Positions 59,001-64,000 of a DNA stretch of 64,000 nt are shown here, piece after piece (the first letter of the stretch is position 1; the number at the start of each line of letters is the position of its first letter). Source of the DNA: a virus; IMG/VR virus record IMGVR_UViG_3300045135_002242, positions 1-64,000 of that record; one strand, written 5' to 3'. The position numbers and the translations under genes were made by a program. The notes beneath the pieces are model-generated. The model was not told the origin of the DNA. It did no database searches and saw only the letters and a program-made list of their open reading frames with translations.

Positions 59001-60362
59001 AAGGGCAGCTTTAGCCCCATCTATCGACAAGAAAGCTGCAGCCTTCTGCGCTCTAGCAGCAGCTTTAGTAATCTCTCCGGCTTCTACTGCAGTATCAATT
59101 GCTTTAGCCGTCTTTGCGAATTTAGAGCCAACACCAATAGCTTTAAGGACTGCTCCTGGGGTAACCCAGGAAGCTAGCATACCCATGCTGGTGCCCCACA
59201 TCTCTGGGGTAATAAATGCTTCTAGGGCACCATTACCAGCAGCCCTCATACGCTCCGCTACAGTAGCATCAGAGTCAGCAACAACCTCCCACTGCTTACC
59301 AATCTCTTCCATAGCACGTTCGGCTTGTACCGGGTTATAACCAAAAAAGTCCTGTACTGCTCTAGTATTGTCTTCAGTTTCCCCAATATCATAAAGCCCT
59401 GTTAGATCTCCTACAGCATCTACAGGGCTTACAATAAGAGAATCTACAAAACTAGAGCCTAAACCTGCAAGAGTATTACCTACTCTATTAAGAAAACCCC
59501 CTCTATCGGCTTCACGCTCTTGCATCTCGCGCACAATATTGGATAAGGCTGCCCCCTTACCTACAGTGCCTTCAGAAGAGCGTAGTTGCTGTACATCCGT
59601 AAGATAGCGCGTAAACAACTCTTGTCCGAGAGTTTGATCAATTTCGGCAGGAGCACCTAATAACCCTTCACGACTAGAGTAATACTCACTAGCACCACTA
59701 CCATAGGCGTCAGATAATTCAGGATCCCCATAACGATCTTGTACAATTCTATCTTTTAAAGCCGCTTCACGTCCATGGCCAAGGCCTTCTAGCATAGTAG
59801 CTACATCATAAGGTAAGAGGACATCTAAACGCTTGTCTTCTACGTCTACACCATACTCTCCTGGAGCCCACCCATAGTCTCCTGGAAACCCGGTATCTTG
59901 GTAACGAGCTTCAGAACCTTCAATACTTCCCTTTGCCACCCCAAACTTTACTTCCCTACCTCTATTCTTGGTACCAAACATGTACAAACGTCTAGTAGGT
60001 CCGGTGTAAGATTCACCAGTATCGTAAACTACATTACCTGCCTCATCTTTAGTTAAGGTATAGTTATCTAGTCCGTACTGAAGTAAGCTTTGATATTCTT
60101 GGTCACTAAGATCATTCCAGATCTTATTTCTGTTACTTTCTAGCCTGCCGCCACCCAAATCAGTATAAGAGTTATCTAAAGACGCTCTCTGATTTACCTG
60201 AGACATCCGCTCCAGTTTATCTTCTTTAGCTTGAGCTAGTCGCTGACTACGTTCTACGGCTTCATTGCTTGTACCAAAGTTCTCAAAAGACACATAACTT
60301 TCAGTAGGAGTTACGTCTGCTAGAGTTTCTTGAGGAGTGTCCCAGTTGTTTAGATCGGCCAT
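53067..60362 (-). CDS. N4-type virion RNA polymerase (N-terminal plus polymerase domains)
   Basis: 2431 aa. T7-type motifs lie near the end: motif A ITAEFDAVTSGFG with Asp1875, motif B LRNLFKYPFMTFNYSAS with Arg1995, Lys1999 and Tyr2007 (spacing 4 and 8, as in T7 and N4), and motif C ITLIHDAIMPP with Asp2268. N4 vRNAP is 3500 aa with the polymerase in the centre. Here the gene stops about 160 residues after motif C, where the N4 polymerase domain ends. The first 1800 residues hold Ala/Gly-rich helical parts near 395-470. The ATG has AAAGG upstream; a GTTATACT -10-like site lies about 40 nt before. It would be injected and transcribe early genes from hairpin promoters. Confidence 0.9.
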   Translation of the reverse strand: MADLNNWDTPQETLADVTPTESYVSFENFGTSNEAVERSQRLAQAKEDKLERMSQVNQRASLDNSYTDLGGGRLESNRNKIWNDLSDQEYQSLLQYGLDNYTLTKDEAGNVVYDTGESYTGPTRRLYMFGTKNRGREVKFGVAKGSIEGSEARYQDTGFPGDYGWAPGEYGVDVEDKRLDVLLPYDVATMLEGLGHGREAALKDRIVQDRYGDPELSDAYGSGASEYYSSREGLLGAPAEIDQTLGQELFTRYLTDVQQLRSSEGTVGKGAALSNIVREMQEREADRGGFLNRVGNTLAGLGSSFVDSLIVSPVDAVGDLTGLYDIGETEDNTRAVQDFFGYNPVQAERAMEEIGKQWEVVADSDATVAERMRAAGNGALEAFITPEMWGTSMGMLASWVTPGAVLKAIGVGSKFAKTAKAIDTAVEAGEITKAAARAQKAAAFLSIDGAKAALTAQSGFMVSAMGQVNSQYNEFVKNNNGVELEGAEKAKWFAGRFAVQMVNQNLDKLVDFSIIKNPGMIASAIPAVKAMTNREFAQVAKAMAAGSAATAINMGKEAAQEYSQTMMELFNSRYGSEKFSDVEEFTAFLQDERNTTEAGIAALAGAGGAPQFEAIGAVLPATAEVVGGISKAGGALGEKIKKSESATAPEPSVYDTQVAEEEPSEEEITARREAADTFADKTVAKYSSMFSDTEAAATMFADADESVVPTPNLVEELKKDSTGYRAAYDEIEKAEAVLESRRGQENAKDTDEEALKLLRKSKREIFRNFLTDEDQPTLGSGFTPEDVVTEFVNTMDVKDGQLDITAEEEKAVKAYMEANEVPALRFETIRKARIKGKDAYTVHEEALGTGERSASSYRNQLRTLVNTPNPSRKAVARLVDKVDRFLVSQETRKEAYDSVLNQVKADVNNYNEQTAAGKTIFVKPKKTYRIPGYKDNFVSVSVNDGVYSVHPSSQALSDTIQDNIDYLTRTKELYGKQVDAILGKDNPSSLAGITVRPNPSKQNSRDADRKFYEKVGVTKAIIGESPSPQWGSKGDYAQDNGSKINTGEYTENDVVVINTNAKSFSKDSKVRKELEKAYKAGATIVVDAGSRKNNYLHRLLSNYHFKKVKEDGVTKYLPKAKAEPIRSKQAKAKKAEIAKVRLRRRVLKAMELEASISSDTIVSALEAGEVTEAQADRYNKTVEEAKALFPKGVSAMRDYYKSQTAKQSNEVYEELLEVALEHGLESLDLSEAMGSVIERAKAGKITMAAAIEGTKQVETKIKELMDGEDFLVDWKSAQEEAKRGELDFNQWLKETAKALGIKPMQIAKDMLYNAIGKDKKKAYTYFNEKTGDFVRPTTNLYNLPKDENGNVKVSYQVLDLDPNNYVTVNKATPFNTLPAKEMRIAGKQGVKFNSMVNQAVKLLEAAIDKPNLDFNGTKNSILSFTNSPASSLIFDQDMKVNENVAIAAQLGLNNFIKNSGYLLKKGKKTKADLAEILGIDETQISREAVEMLSDKGLLYKTIANSIGKDVASMLGLARKSDSESDAQSYDALVADLGQTALLMGVADGLLELDNSLTAAEFAKTVLKKTGKGLDRGAGAKVIFIQAKEKTEQRLTKIAAAAKEIAEVIPDIDVNRKEPSFHPPKDKVKNKAVAKIRKERLGLNIPGPSQDAIKEAMDTEWTADLDLMREMIDNKELIKIRLGYIEIGSSEYEELSFEEKEVQESINRGIEKSFEEMEWLTKSKGSSISMWFNYFFSKNGRFFVDSNTINPQTDKHLHRFAVQPASHIATYIRKGNKFKVGRKDVTKEVNFALAQAFGFATDKKDTAKINKFAEKILTRLKTPARIKAARRALLKTGKFKPLGIEIEHLGHALQAFKFVEGSLKGKVTSAITAEFDAVTSGFGLKNMQMPIIADREKWLQKVGVVFDIDEVLKAVTDKSMNDILDSGNVRDSYQTLAKDVKFSDNIDESFADLLAETKEQKGNIINDSPYNKNLWEALLGALPKVDTAGNVDKALRNLFKYPFMTFNYSASIKSIRKNLLTGDMMTGLAKEMAKVDLKSTKEKDQPILNLMKVYANDKMSLEELQDTIRNKPMHQIRVPGAKYSMDRYLSQMIEGSYGAKVEKILMEQFGPFVNAQDKVNSAFRAMFEMFSVSFEEKLKEARKKGPVTIDMENKIYEDLKQQWPMIKGPLSNMEQEFMEGDGIGVYAVQTSSPYGSYGGRKPVRANLSKALQEKLGQKDIRVSHMIKQMTAAVAAGSVVPIHYIDGAIMAQTINGLAQANIRGITLIHDAIMPPLVHMAEAQKEYNKQVLEVNNNYSFIYEIGKSLGRFADMIPTGESKYSKILIDDKNEEGKPIKVSLKNFVIGNYNSFAVLANEVASKREELYGDLNKGAKIMHMAGTAEGVYSVEAGTINHKPVEKLEPKGYNIDKEMEVSGVTYPQLTDLTQNLCKGK

Positions 60363-60389
60363 TAACTAAAACCTTTATAAATAAAAATG

Positions 60390-60415
60390 CTACGAATAGT
60401 ATAACCTACCCGTAG
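60390..60415 (-). promoter_or_regulatory. stem-loop with -10-like sequence upstream of vRNAP
   Basis: On the - strand GCTACG and CGTAGC bracket a loop containing GGTTATACT, a -10-like element. No clear -35. Could be the late promoter of the vRNAP gene; N4 late promoters have weak -35 sequences. Confidence 0.35.
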
Positions 60416-60452
60416 CAAATAGTACAGTAAATATAGAATAGTCGTTAAGGCT

Positions 60453-60638
60453 TTACTGCGCCTTTAGTGACCTTAATTTAGATAGTGCTCTTTGTAAATC
60501 AAATCTTACATTATCGACTGCAGTACGATTATCATTAGGATTGTACTGTTGCAAAATACTTCTAAGATTATTTACTGCATTTTCCTGAGCTAGGGCCCTT
60601 CTATCCACTAAGTCTTGGTTGCGAAGACTAGCAGTACT
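60453..60638 (-). other. open extension after an in-frame TAG of the virion gene at 60639
   Basis: 62 in-frame codons (61 residues and TAA) directly follow the TAG of the upstream gene. Encoded sequence is protein-like: LRNQDLVDRRALAQENAVNN and LQRALSKLRSLKAQ, an amphipathic helix with heptad-like Leu/Ala. TAG is used as a normal stop elsewhere in this phage. This may be readthrough product or a decayed C-terminus after a nonsense mutation. Confidence 0.5.
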
Positions 60639-62402
60639 CTACGGAGGAGTAGTCCTAGCTGGTGAAGCTACAGAAGGACTGCCTACACCTGGGTGAAAGT
60701 CTCTGGGAGGAGTAGGGTAAGAAGCATTAGTTCTTTTAAGAAGCTCTTCTTTTAGCTGTTTTAGTTTAACCTTTTTTTGCTCAAAGTTTTCTAAAGCTCG
60801 CCTAGACATCTTTGCAGGATCGTAAGTACCTTCTCTTACCATTCCGGCTATACGCTTCTCCACTTCCGCTATAGCATTTTCAGTATCTAGAATTTCTAGA
60901 CTGATTCTTTCATTTCGATTAGGCTTCCCATCCTCTCTCACATTTACATCAAAAGCAGGTCCAAGTTCAGCAGCCAAGGTCCTAGCAATAGGGTTTCCTA
61001 AGTTACTCTCCCCCAGCTGTCTTTCTAGAGTGTTTACTGAAGGTTTAGTCCCTCTCTGCAATACAAACGTATCTGGATCTGGAGTGCCATCAGGGTTATT
61101 CATCTGATTATCCCTACTGGGGATTAAACGGTCAAATTCAGGATTTAATGGCAGTCTAGTGCCCCTTGGAGTAAAGCCAACAAGGCTTTTTTGCAGTTCT
61201 TCTAAGCTACGTCCTTGAATAGGTGTGTATTTGTATTCATCTCTGTCAACATACTTACTACCAGAAGAATTTGTACGCATACCTCTTTGCAAGGCCTCTG
61301 CTTGTTGTACTACTTCTCCAAACTCATCACTTGTTGTGGAAGGAAATCTCTTACCTCCTACAAGAGAAGTCTTAATGCCATACTTAATTGCAGCTGCAGC
61401 TACATCAGGAGAAATGCCTTTATCTAATAGGATATCAAACCCTTCTTTGGCGTCGTCAGTATCCCACCAACCAATATCAATATCAGCTATGTCTGACATA
61501 GCCTTTAAAGCGTCTTTTATGCCTGCCCTATCATTAGAGTATCTTTTACCTCCTGCGTTAGCTCTGCTAATATAATCATCATAAAGATCAATATTTTTAA
61601 GAACTGTGTCATTAATGGCCTGCACCCTAGCATCTTCACCAGCTCTAAGTTCTTGTTTAGTAATACCTCCAACAATATCGCCTAGGTACTCTTTAGTCTT
61701 AGCAGGGTCCATACCAGCTTTTACAGCAGGATCCATACGACCTAGTAAGGCAGTTACACGCTCTCCCTTCGTCAAACCTTCGCCAGTACTGATACGATTT
61801 TGAATTTCTTCTAGCCTGTTACCATAACGCTCTTCTACAAAGTTATTAATAGCAGCCTGAGTCTCCTTAGGGGTAAGGTCAGAAAACTCTAATTGATCCT
61901 TAAGGTTAATAAGGTCTAACTCACGTTGGGCTACCGCTCTATCTAGATCTCCTGGAGTAAGGCCAGAGGACTCCATACTTTTTCGAAAAGCCTGCGTAGC
62001 CGCCTGGACATCTTTACTACTACCACGAAGAAAAGCTTCGGTAGCTTTCATTTCTTTATTAGTTTCATCAATAACTTGGTTATAAGCGTCTTGGAGACCT
62101 TCAGAATAGTCTCCTAGAATGTACTTATCAGGAGACTCGGTTAGTGTCCACAGAGCTTCTCTGGCTCCTTCTGCTTCAGCAATTTTAGCAAGACGTTCTT
62201 TTTCAGTCGCAGCTGCTCTGGCGTTGTGTATATCCCAACGCCTTTTGTTTTCCGCATCAGCTGCTGCTTGACGAACAGCTTCTGCCTCATTAGCTGCCTG
62301 GTCTAGGTAGCTTCCCGAAAGGTTAGCCAAGGACGTACTAATATCTTGCGTCCAGTTAGTACCACCTCCCGGTACTGTTACATAAGTGCCTTGTCTAGCC
62401 AT
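60639..62402 (-). CDS. virion protein upstream of vRNAP (587 aa)
   Basis: The N-terminus has GTYVTVPGGGTNWTQDISTS, then an Ala/Glu-rich coiled coil to about residue 130. The middle is helical, and the C-terminus is Pro/Arg-rich (LLKRTNASYPTPPRDFHPGV, ending TTPP). Transcribed with vRNAP. In N4 small virion genes gp51-gp53 lie in this place. Not recognisable by domain. It ends with TAG, after which the frame stays open for 61 codons (60453-60638). AAGGATAA precedes the ATG. Confidence 0.7.
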   Translation of the reverse strand: MARQGTYVTVPGGGTNWTQDISTSLANLSGSYLDQAANEAEAVRQAAADAENKRRWDIHNARAAATEKERLAKIAEAEGAREALWTLTESPDKYILGDYSEGLQDAYNQVIDETNKEMKATEAFLRGSSKDVQAATQAFRKSMESSGLTPGDLDRAVAQRELDLINLKDQLEFSDLTPKETQAAINNFVEERYGNRLEEIQNRISTGEGLTKGERVTALLGRMDPAVKAGMDPAKTKEYLGDIVGGITKQELRAGEDARVQAINDTVLKNIDLYDDYISRANAGGKRYSNDRAGIKDALKAMSDIADIDIGWWDTDDAKEGFDILLDKGISPDVAAAAIKYGIKTSLVGGKRFPSTTSDEFGEVVQQAEALQRGMRTNSSGSKYVDRDEYKYTPIQGRSLEELQKSLVGFTPRGTRLPLNPEFDRLIPSRDNQMNNPDGTPDPDTFVLQRGTKPSVNTLERQLGESNLGNPIARTLAAELGPAFDVNVREDGKPNRNERISLEILDTENAIAEVEKRIAGMVREGTYDPAKMSRRALENFEQKKVKLKQLKEELLKRTNASYPTPPRDFHPGVGSPSVASPARTTPP

Positions 62403-62416
62403 AGTATTTATTATCC

Positions 62417-62782
62417 TTAAAGAGCGTTAAACGAGCTAATATTTCTATTACGTCGGGCTTGTTCATCTCTAGCTGTATCTAGGTTGAATTGCAAAGCTTG
62501 GTTCTGCAGCTTAGCATTTTTTAGCAAAACAGGTAAAGAAGCTGCCTGTAATAAGGTGGAGGCTAAACCTGTGACCCCCGCCATTTTATCAGGGTTACTG
62601 AGCCAACCCCCTGAAACGCCTCCAGAAAGGCTGTCTCTTAACGTACTATCCATACTAGTTTTGGCAAGAACATCTTCTGGAGACATAGTACCTGCCATAA
62701 GTTCCTTCCTAAAATCTGCGTTTCGGTTAGCGAAGTAACTGTCTAGTTCAGAGTCCTTTTTACCAAAGAGGGAAAAACCCAT
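62417..62782 (-). CDS. small virion-region protein (121 aa)
   Basis: MGFSLFGKKDSELDSYFANR start. A Gly/Ser-rich middle (LRDSLSGGVSGGWLSNPDKM) with a hydrophobic stretch (TLLQAASLPVLL), then a charged helix. AAGGAG precedes the ATG. By size and place it could correspond to N4 gp52, a small virion protein; unproven. Confidence 0.6.
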   Translation of the reverse strand: MGFSLFGKKDSELDSYFANRNADFRKELMAGTMSPEDVLAKTSMDSTLRDSLSGGVSGGWLSNPDKMAGVTGLASTLLQAASLPVLLKNAKLQNQALQFNLDTARDEQARRNRNISSFNAL

Positions 62783-62832
62783 ACTTATACTCCTTATTAA
62801 TAAGTGTAATTTTGCGCAATTAATTTATTATA

Positions 62833-64000
62833 CTATATAATTAATATATTATCAAACGCTGAATCGCTGTAGTCAGCTTTGCGTAATGCCTGTTTAGTGG
62901 TCCTCTGAATATTCCCCATAGCCAGTGTTCCTCCCCCTCTTTCATAAGGCAGATCGAATTGCTCAGTATATATAGACCAATCAGCAGTAGCAGGTCTTGC
63001 ATATACTCTAGCAAAATGCATAAGAATATCGTTTTCTCTAGATAACTCCTGAGAAAGCTGTTCCCATTCGGCCTTTAAATCTCTGTTCCTATCATTTAAA
63101 GACTCAAGCTTTAGCTGCTGAGGTAGCATAAATAGGTTAACCATTTTATCTAAAAATGATAGACTGCTTTCAGTAAGGTTACCACTAACTAGGTCTAAAG
63201 CACCTTCTATAATTTTTTCTACAAAGTCCGTAACCCGTTCTTTTACTGCCTCTTGCAGACCTTGCTCTAAACTTTTTTGCAGGGCCTTTGATAAACTATT
63301 TACAAGTAAAAATAAGCTAGCAATCATAACTAGGGGCTCAATAGTCTTATTTACTTCCATAAAAGCTGCTGCCATGCCTTCCATACCAAGAGCAGAAAAA
63401 GCCAAAGAAAACAAAACCAGTACTAAACTAGCTGTAACAATAGCAGTGGCTAAGGCTTGCGCAGTAAGAGCTGCATTCCCTAAACTTACTACTACCGCCA
63501 CTACGAAAACAATAACGGCTAAAGCTTTTTTCCACCACTTAACCTTCTTTTTTGTGTAGCCTGTATCAATAAGCCTAACAATATAGGAATTAAGCTCCTT
63601 AAAGGTTAAGTTGTAGGCTCTTGGGTTACTAAATACATCTGCTTTTAAATAGTAAAAACCTAAATAATAGTACCATAAATTACTATAGTCAGTATTCAGT
63701 TCCTCTGCCTCATCCTCAAAAAGGCGATAAGTACGGGTAACTAGGTCTGGATCCGTCTCTAGGTCACTAGCGTCCATAGCACGTATGGCTTGGCTAGTAT
63801 AGTAAGAATTAGGAAATGAAAACTTTGGGGTATTGGCACTATAAGTAAGAGCAGAATGGTCTTTTAAAAGATCATCTACAATACTTTGGACAATACTGGA
63901 ACTACTGGCAAATTGGGTGTAAGGAAGCTCTAAAGTAACCACATAAGTATGATAGACCCTACCTTCTGTTGTAGTACCTATGCCTATTTCAACATCTTTA
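62833..64000 (-). CDS. virion-region membrane protein, partial at the window edge
   Basis: The reading frame stays open to base 64000, with coherent sequence (DVEIGIGTTTEGRVYHTYVV) before the first GTG at 63942, so the gene continues past the window. At least 389 residues are encoded here. Hydrophobic spans at 63362-63550 (KALAVIVFVVAVVVSLGNAA, then AIVTASLVLVLFSLAFSALG) and 63290-63350 (MIASLFLLVNSLSKAL). A coiled-coil region follows. Probably a virion or injected protein that enters the membrane. Confidence 0.65.
   Translation of the reverse strand, partial: KDVEIGIGTTTEGRVYHTYVVTLELPYTQFASSSSIVQSIVDDLLKDHSALTYSANTPKFSFPNSYYTSQAIRAMDASDLETDPDLVTRTYRLFEDEAEELNTDYSNLWYYYLGFYYLKADVFSNPRAYNLTFKELNSYIVRLIDTGYTKKKVKWWKKALAVIVFVVAVVVSLGNAALTAQALATAIVTASLVLVLFSLAFSALGMEGMAAAFMEVNKTIEPLVMIASLFLLVNSLSKALQKSLEQGLQEAVKERVTDFVEKIIEGALDLVSGNLTESSLSFLDKMVNLFMLPQQLKLESLNDRNRDLKAEWEQLSQELSRENDILMHFARVYARPATADWSIYTEQFDLPYERGGGTLAMGNIQRTTKQALRKADYSDSAFDNILII

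Noticed and set aside
62833-63942. GTG 63942 as the true start of the last gene
   Set aside because: The frame continues with coherent protein sequence to the window edge and no ribosome binding site precedes the GTG, so the gene is treated as partial.
1-64000. CRISPR arrays, integrase, attachment sites or insertion sequences
   Set aside because: I saw no regularly spaced repeats, no integrase or transposase motif and no IS-like inverted repeats. The mobile elements seen are group I introns and endonuclease genes.

Overview
The window looks like part of the genome of an N4-like podovirus (family Schitoviridae). The deciding evidence is two different T7-type single-subunit RNA polymerases. 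On the + strand near the left end (584-1696) lies a catalytic subunit like N4 RNAP2 gp16. On the - strand (53067-60362) lies a giant virion RNA polymerase like N4 gp50. Between them the gene order follows N4: MoxR-type AAA ATPase plus VWA protein, helicase-primase, rIIA/rIIB-like pair, RecB-like nuclease, RecA-like ATPase, SSB-like protein, Dda-like helicase and family A DNA polymerase. The host is probably an alphaproteobacterium. This is inferred from a DUF1127 gene and from a GC-rich cassette whose genes resemble those of alphaproteobacterial phages.

Layout. 1-1.7 kb: end of the RNAP2 region. 1.7-7.3 kb: an accessory region with a DUF1127 gene on the opposite strand, a 23-T tract, a GC-rich patch of small genes of unknown function (about 2.3-5.2 kb and again 6.5-7.3 kb), and the broken start of a nicotinamide phosphoribosyltransferase gene. 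7.3-22 kb: tightly packed middle genes, including a macro domain protein, metallopeptidase/VWA plus AAA pair, ThyX, PhoH, a Cca-like HD phosphohydrolase, Toprim protein, ATP-dependent DNA ligase, T4 Rnl1-like RNA ligase and 5'-kinase. 22.05-22.73 kb: a tRNA cluster (Arg-UCU, Leu-UAG, Leu-UAA, Met-CAU, one degenerate CAU) with structured spacers. 22.7-48.9 kb: replication, nucleotide metabolism (class I ribonucleotide reductase, thioredoxin, MazG), RusA and ClpP. 48.9-64 kb, - strand: virion genes for the two-part virion RNA polymerase and proteins encoded upstream of it.

Three group I introns, each carrying an HNH endonuclease gene, interrupt the helicase-primase, the rIIA-like ATPase and clpP, all inside or beside active-site codons. 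A fourth, free-standing endonuclease lies before the helicase. All four endonuclease genes have a near-consensus sigma70 promoter with an exact 17-nt spacer just upstream, although the phage encodes its own RNA polymerases. Other notable points are: the virion RNA polymerase is split into two genes at the border between its polymerase and C-terminal domains; a recombination nuclease appears to start at AUA; a virion protein has an in-frame TAG followed by a 61-residue protein-like extension; DNA polymerase I is split into exonuclease and polymerase genes; and seven small proteins share a C-terminal Pro-Glu-hydrophobic tail.

How the genes work together. Injected vRNAP would transcribe early genes, then RNAP2 would transcribe middle genes. 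ThyX, ribonucleotide reductase, MazG and a thioredoxin supply and clean dNTPs. The helicase-primase, DNA polymerase, exonuclease, SSB, ligase and RusA replicate and resolve DNA. The HD protein, 5'-kinase and RNA ligase could heal and seal tRNAs cut by host defences, next to the phage's own tRNAs. Functions are inferred from sequence motifs only.
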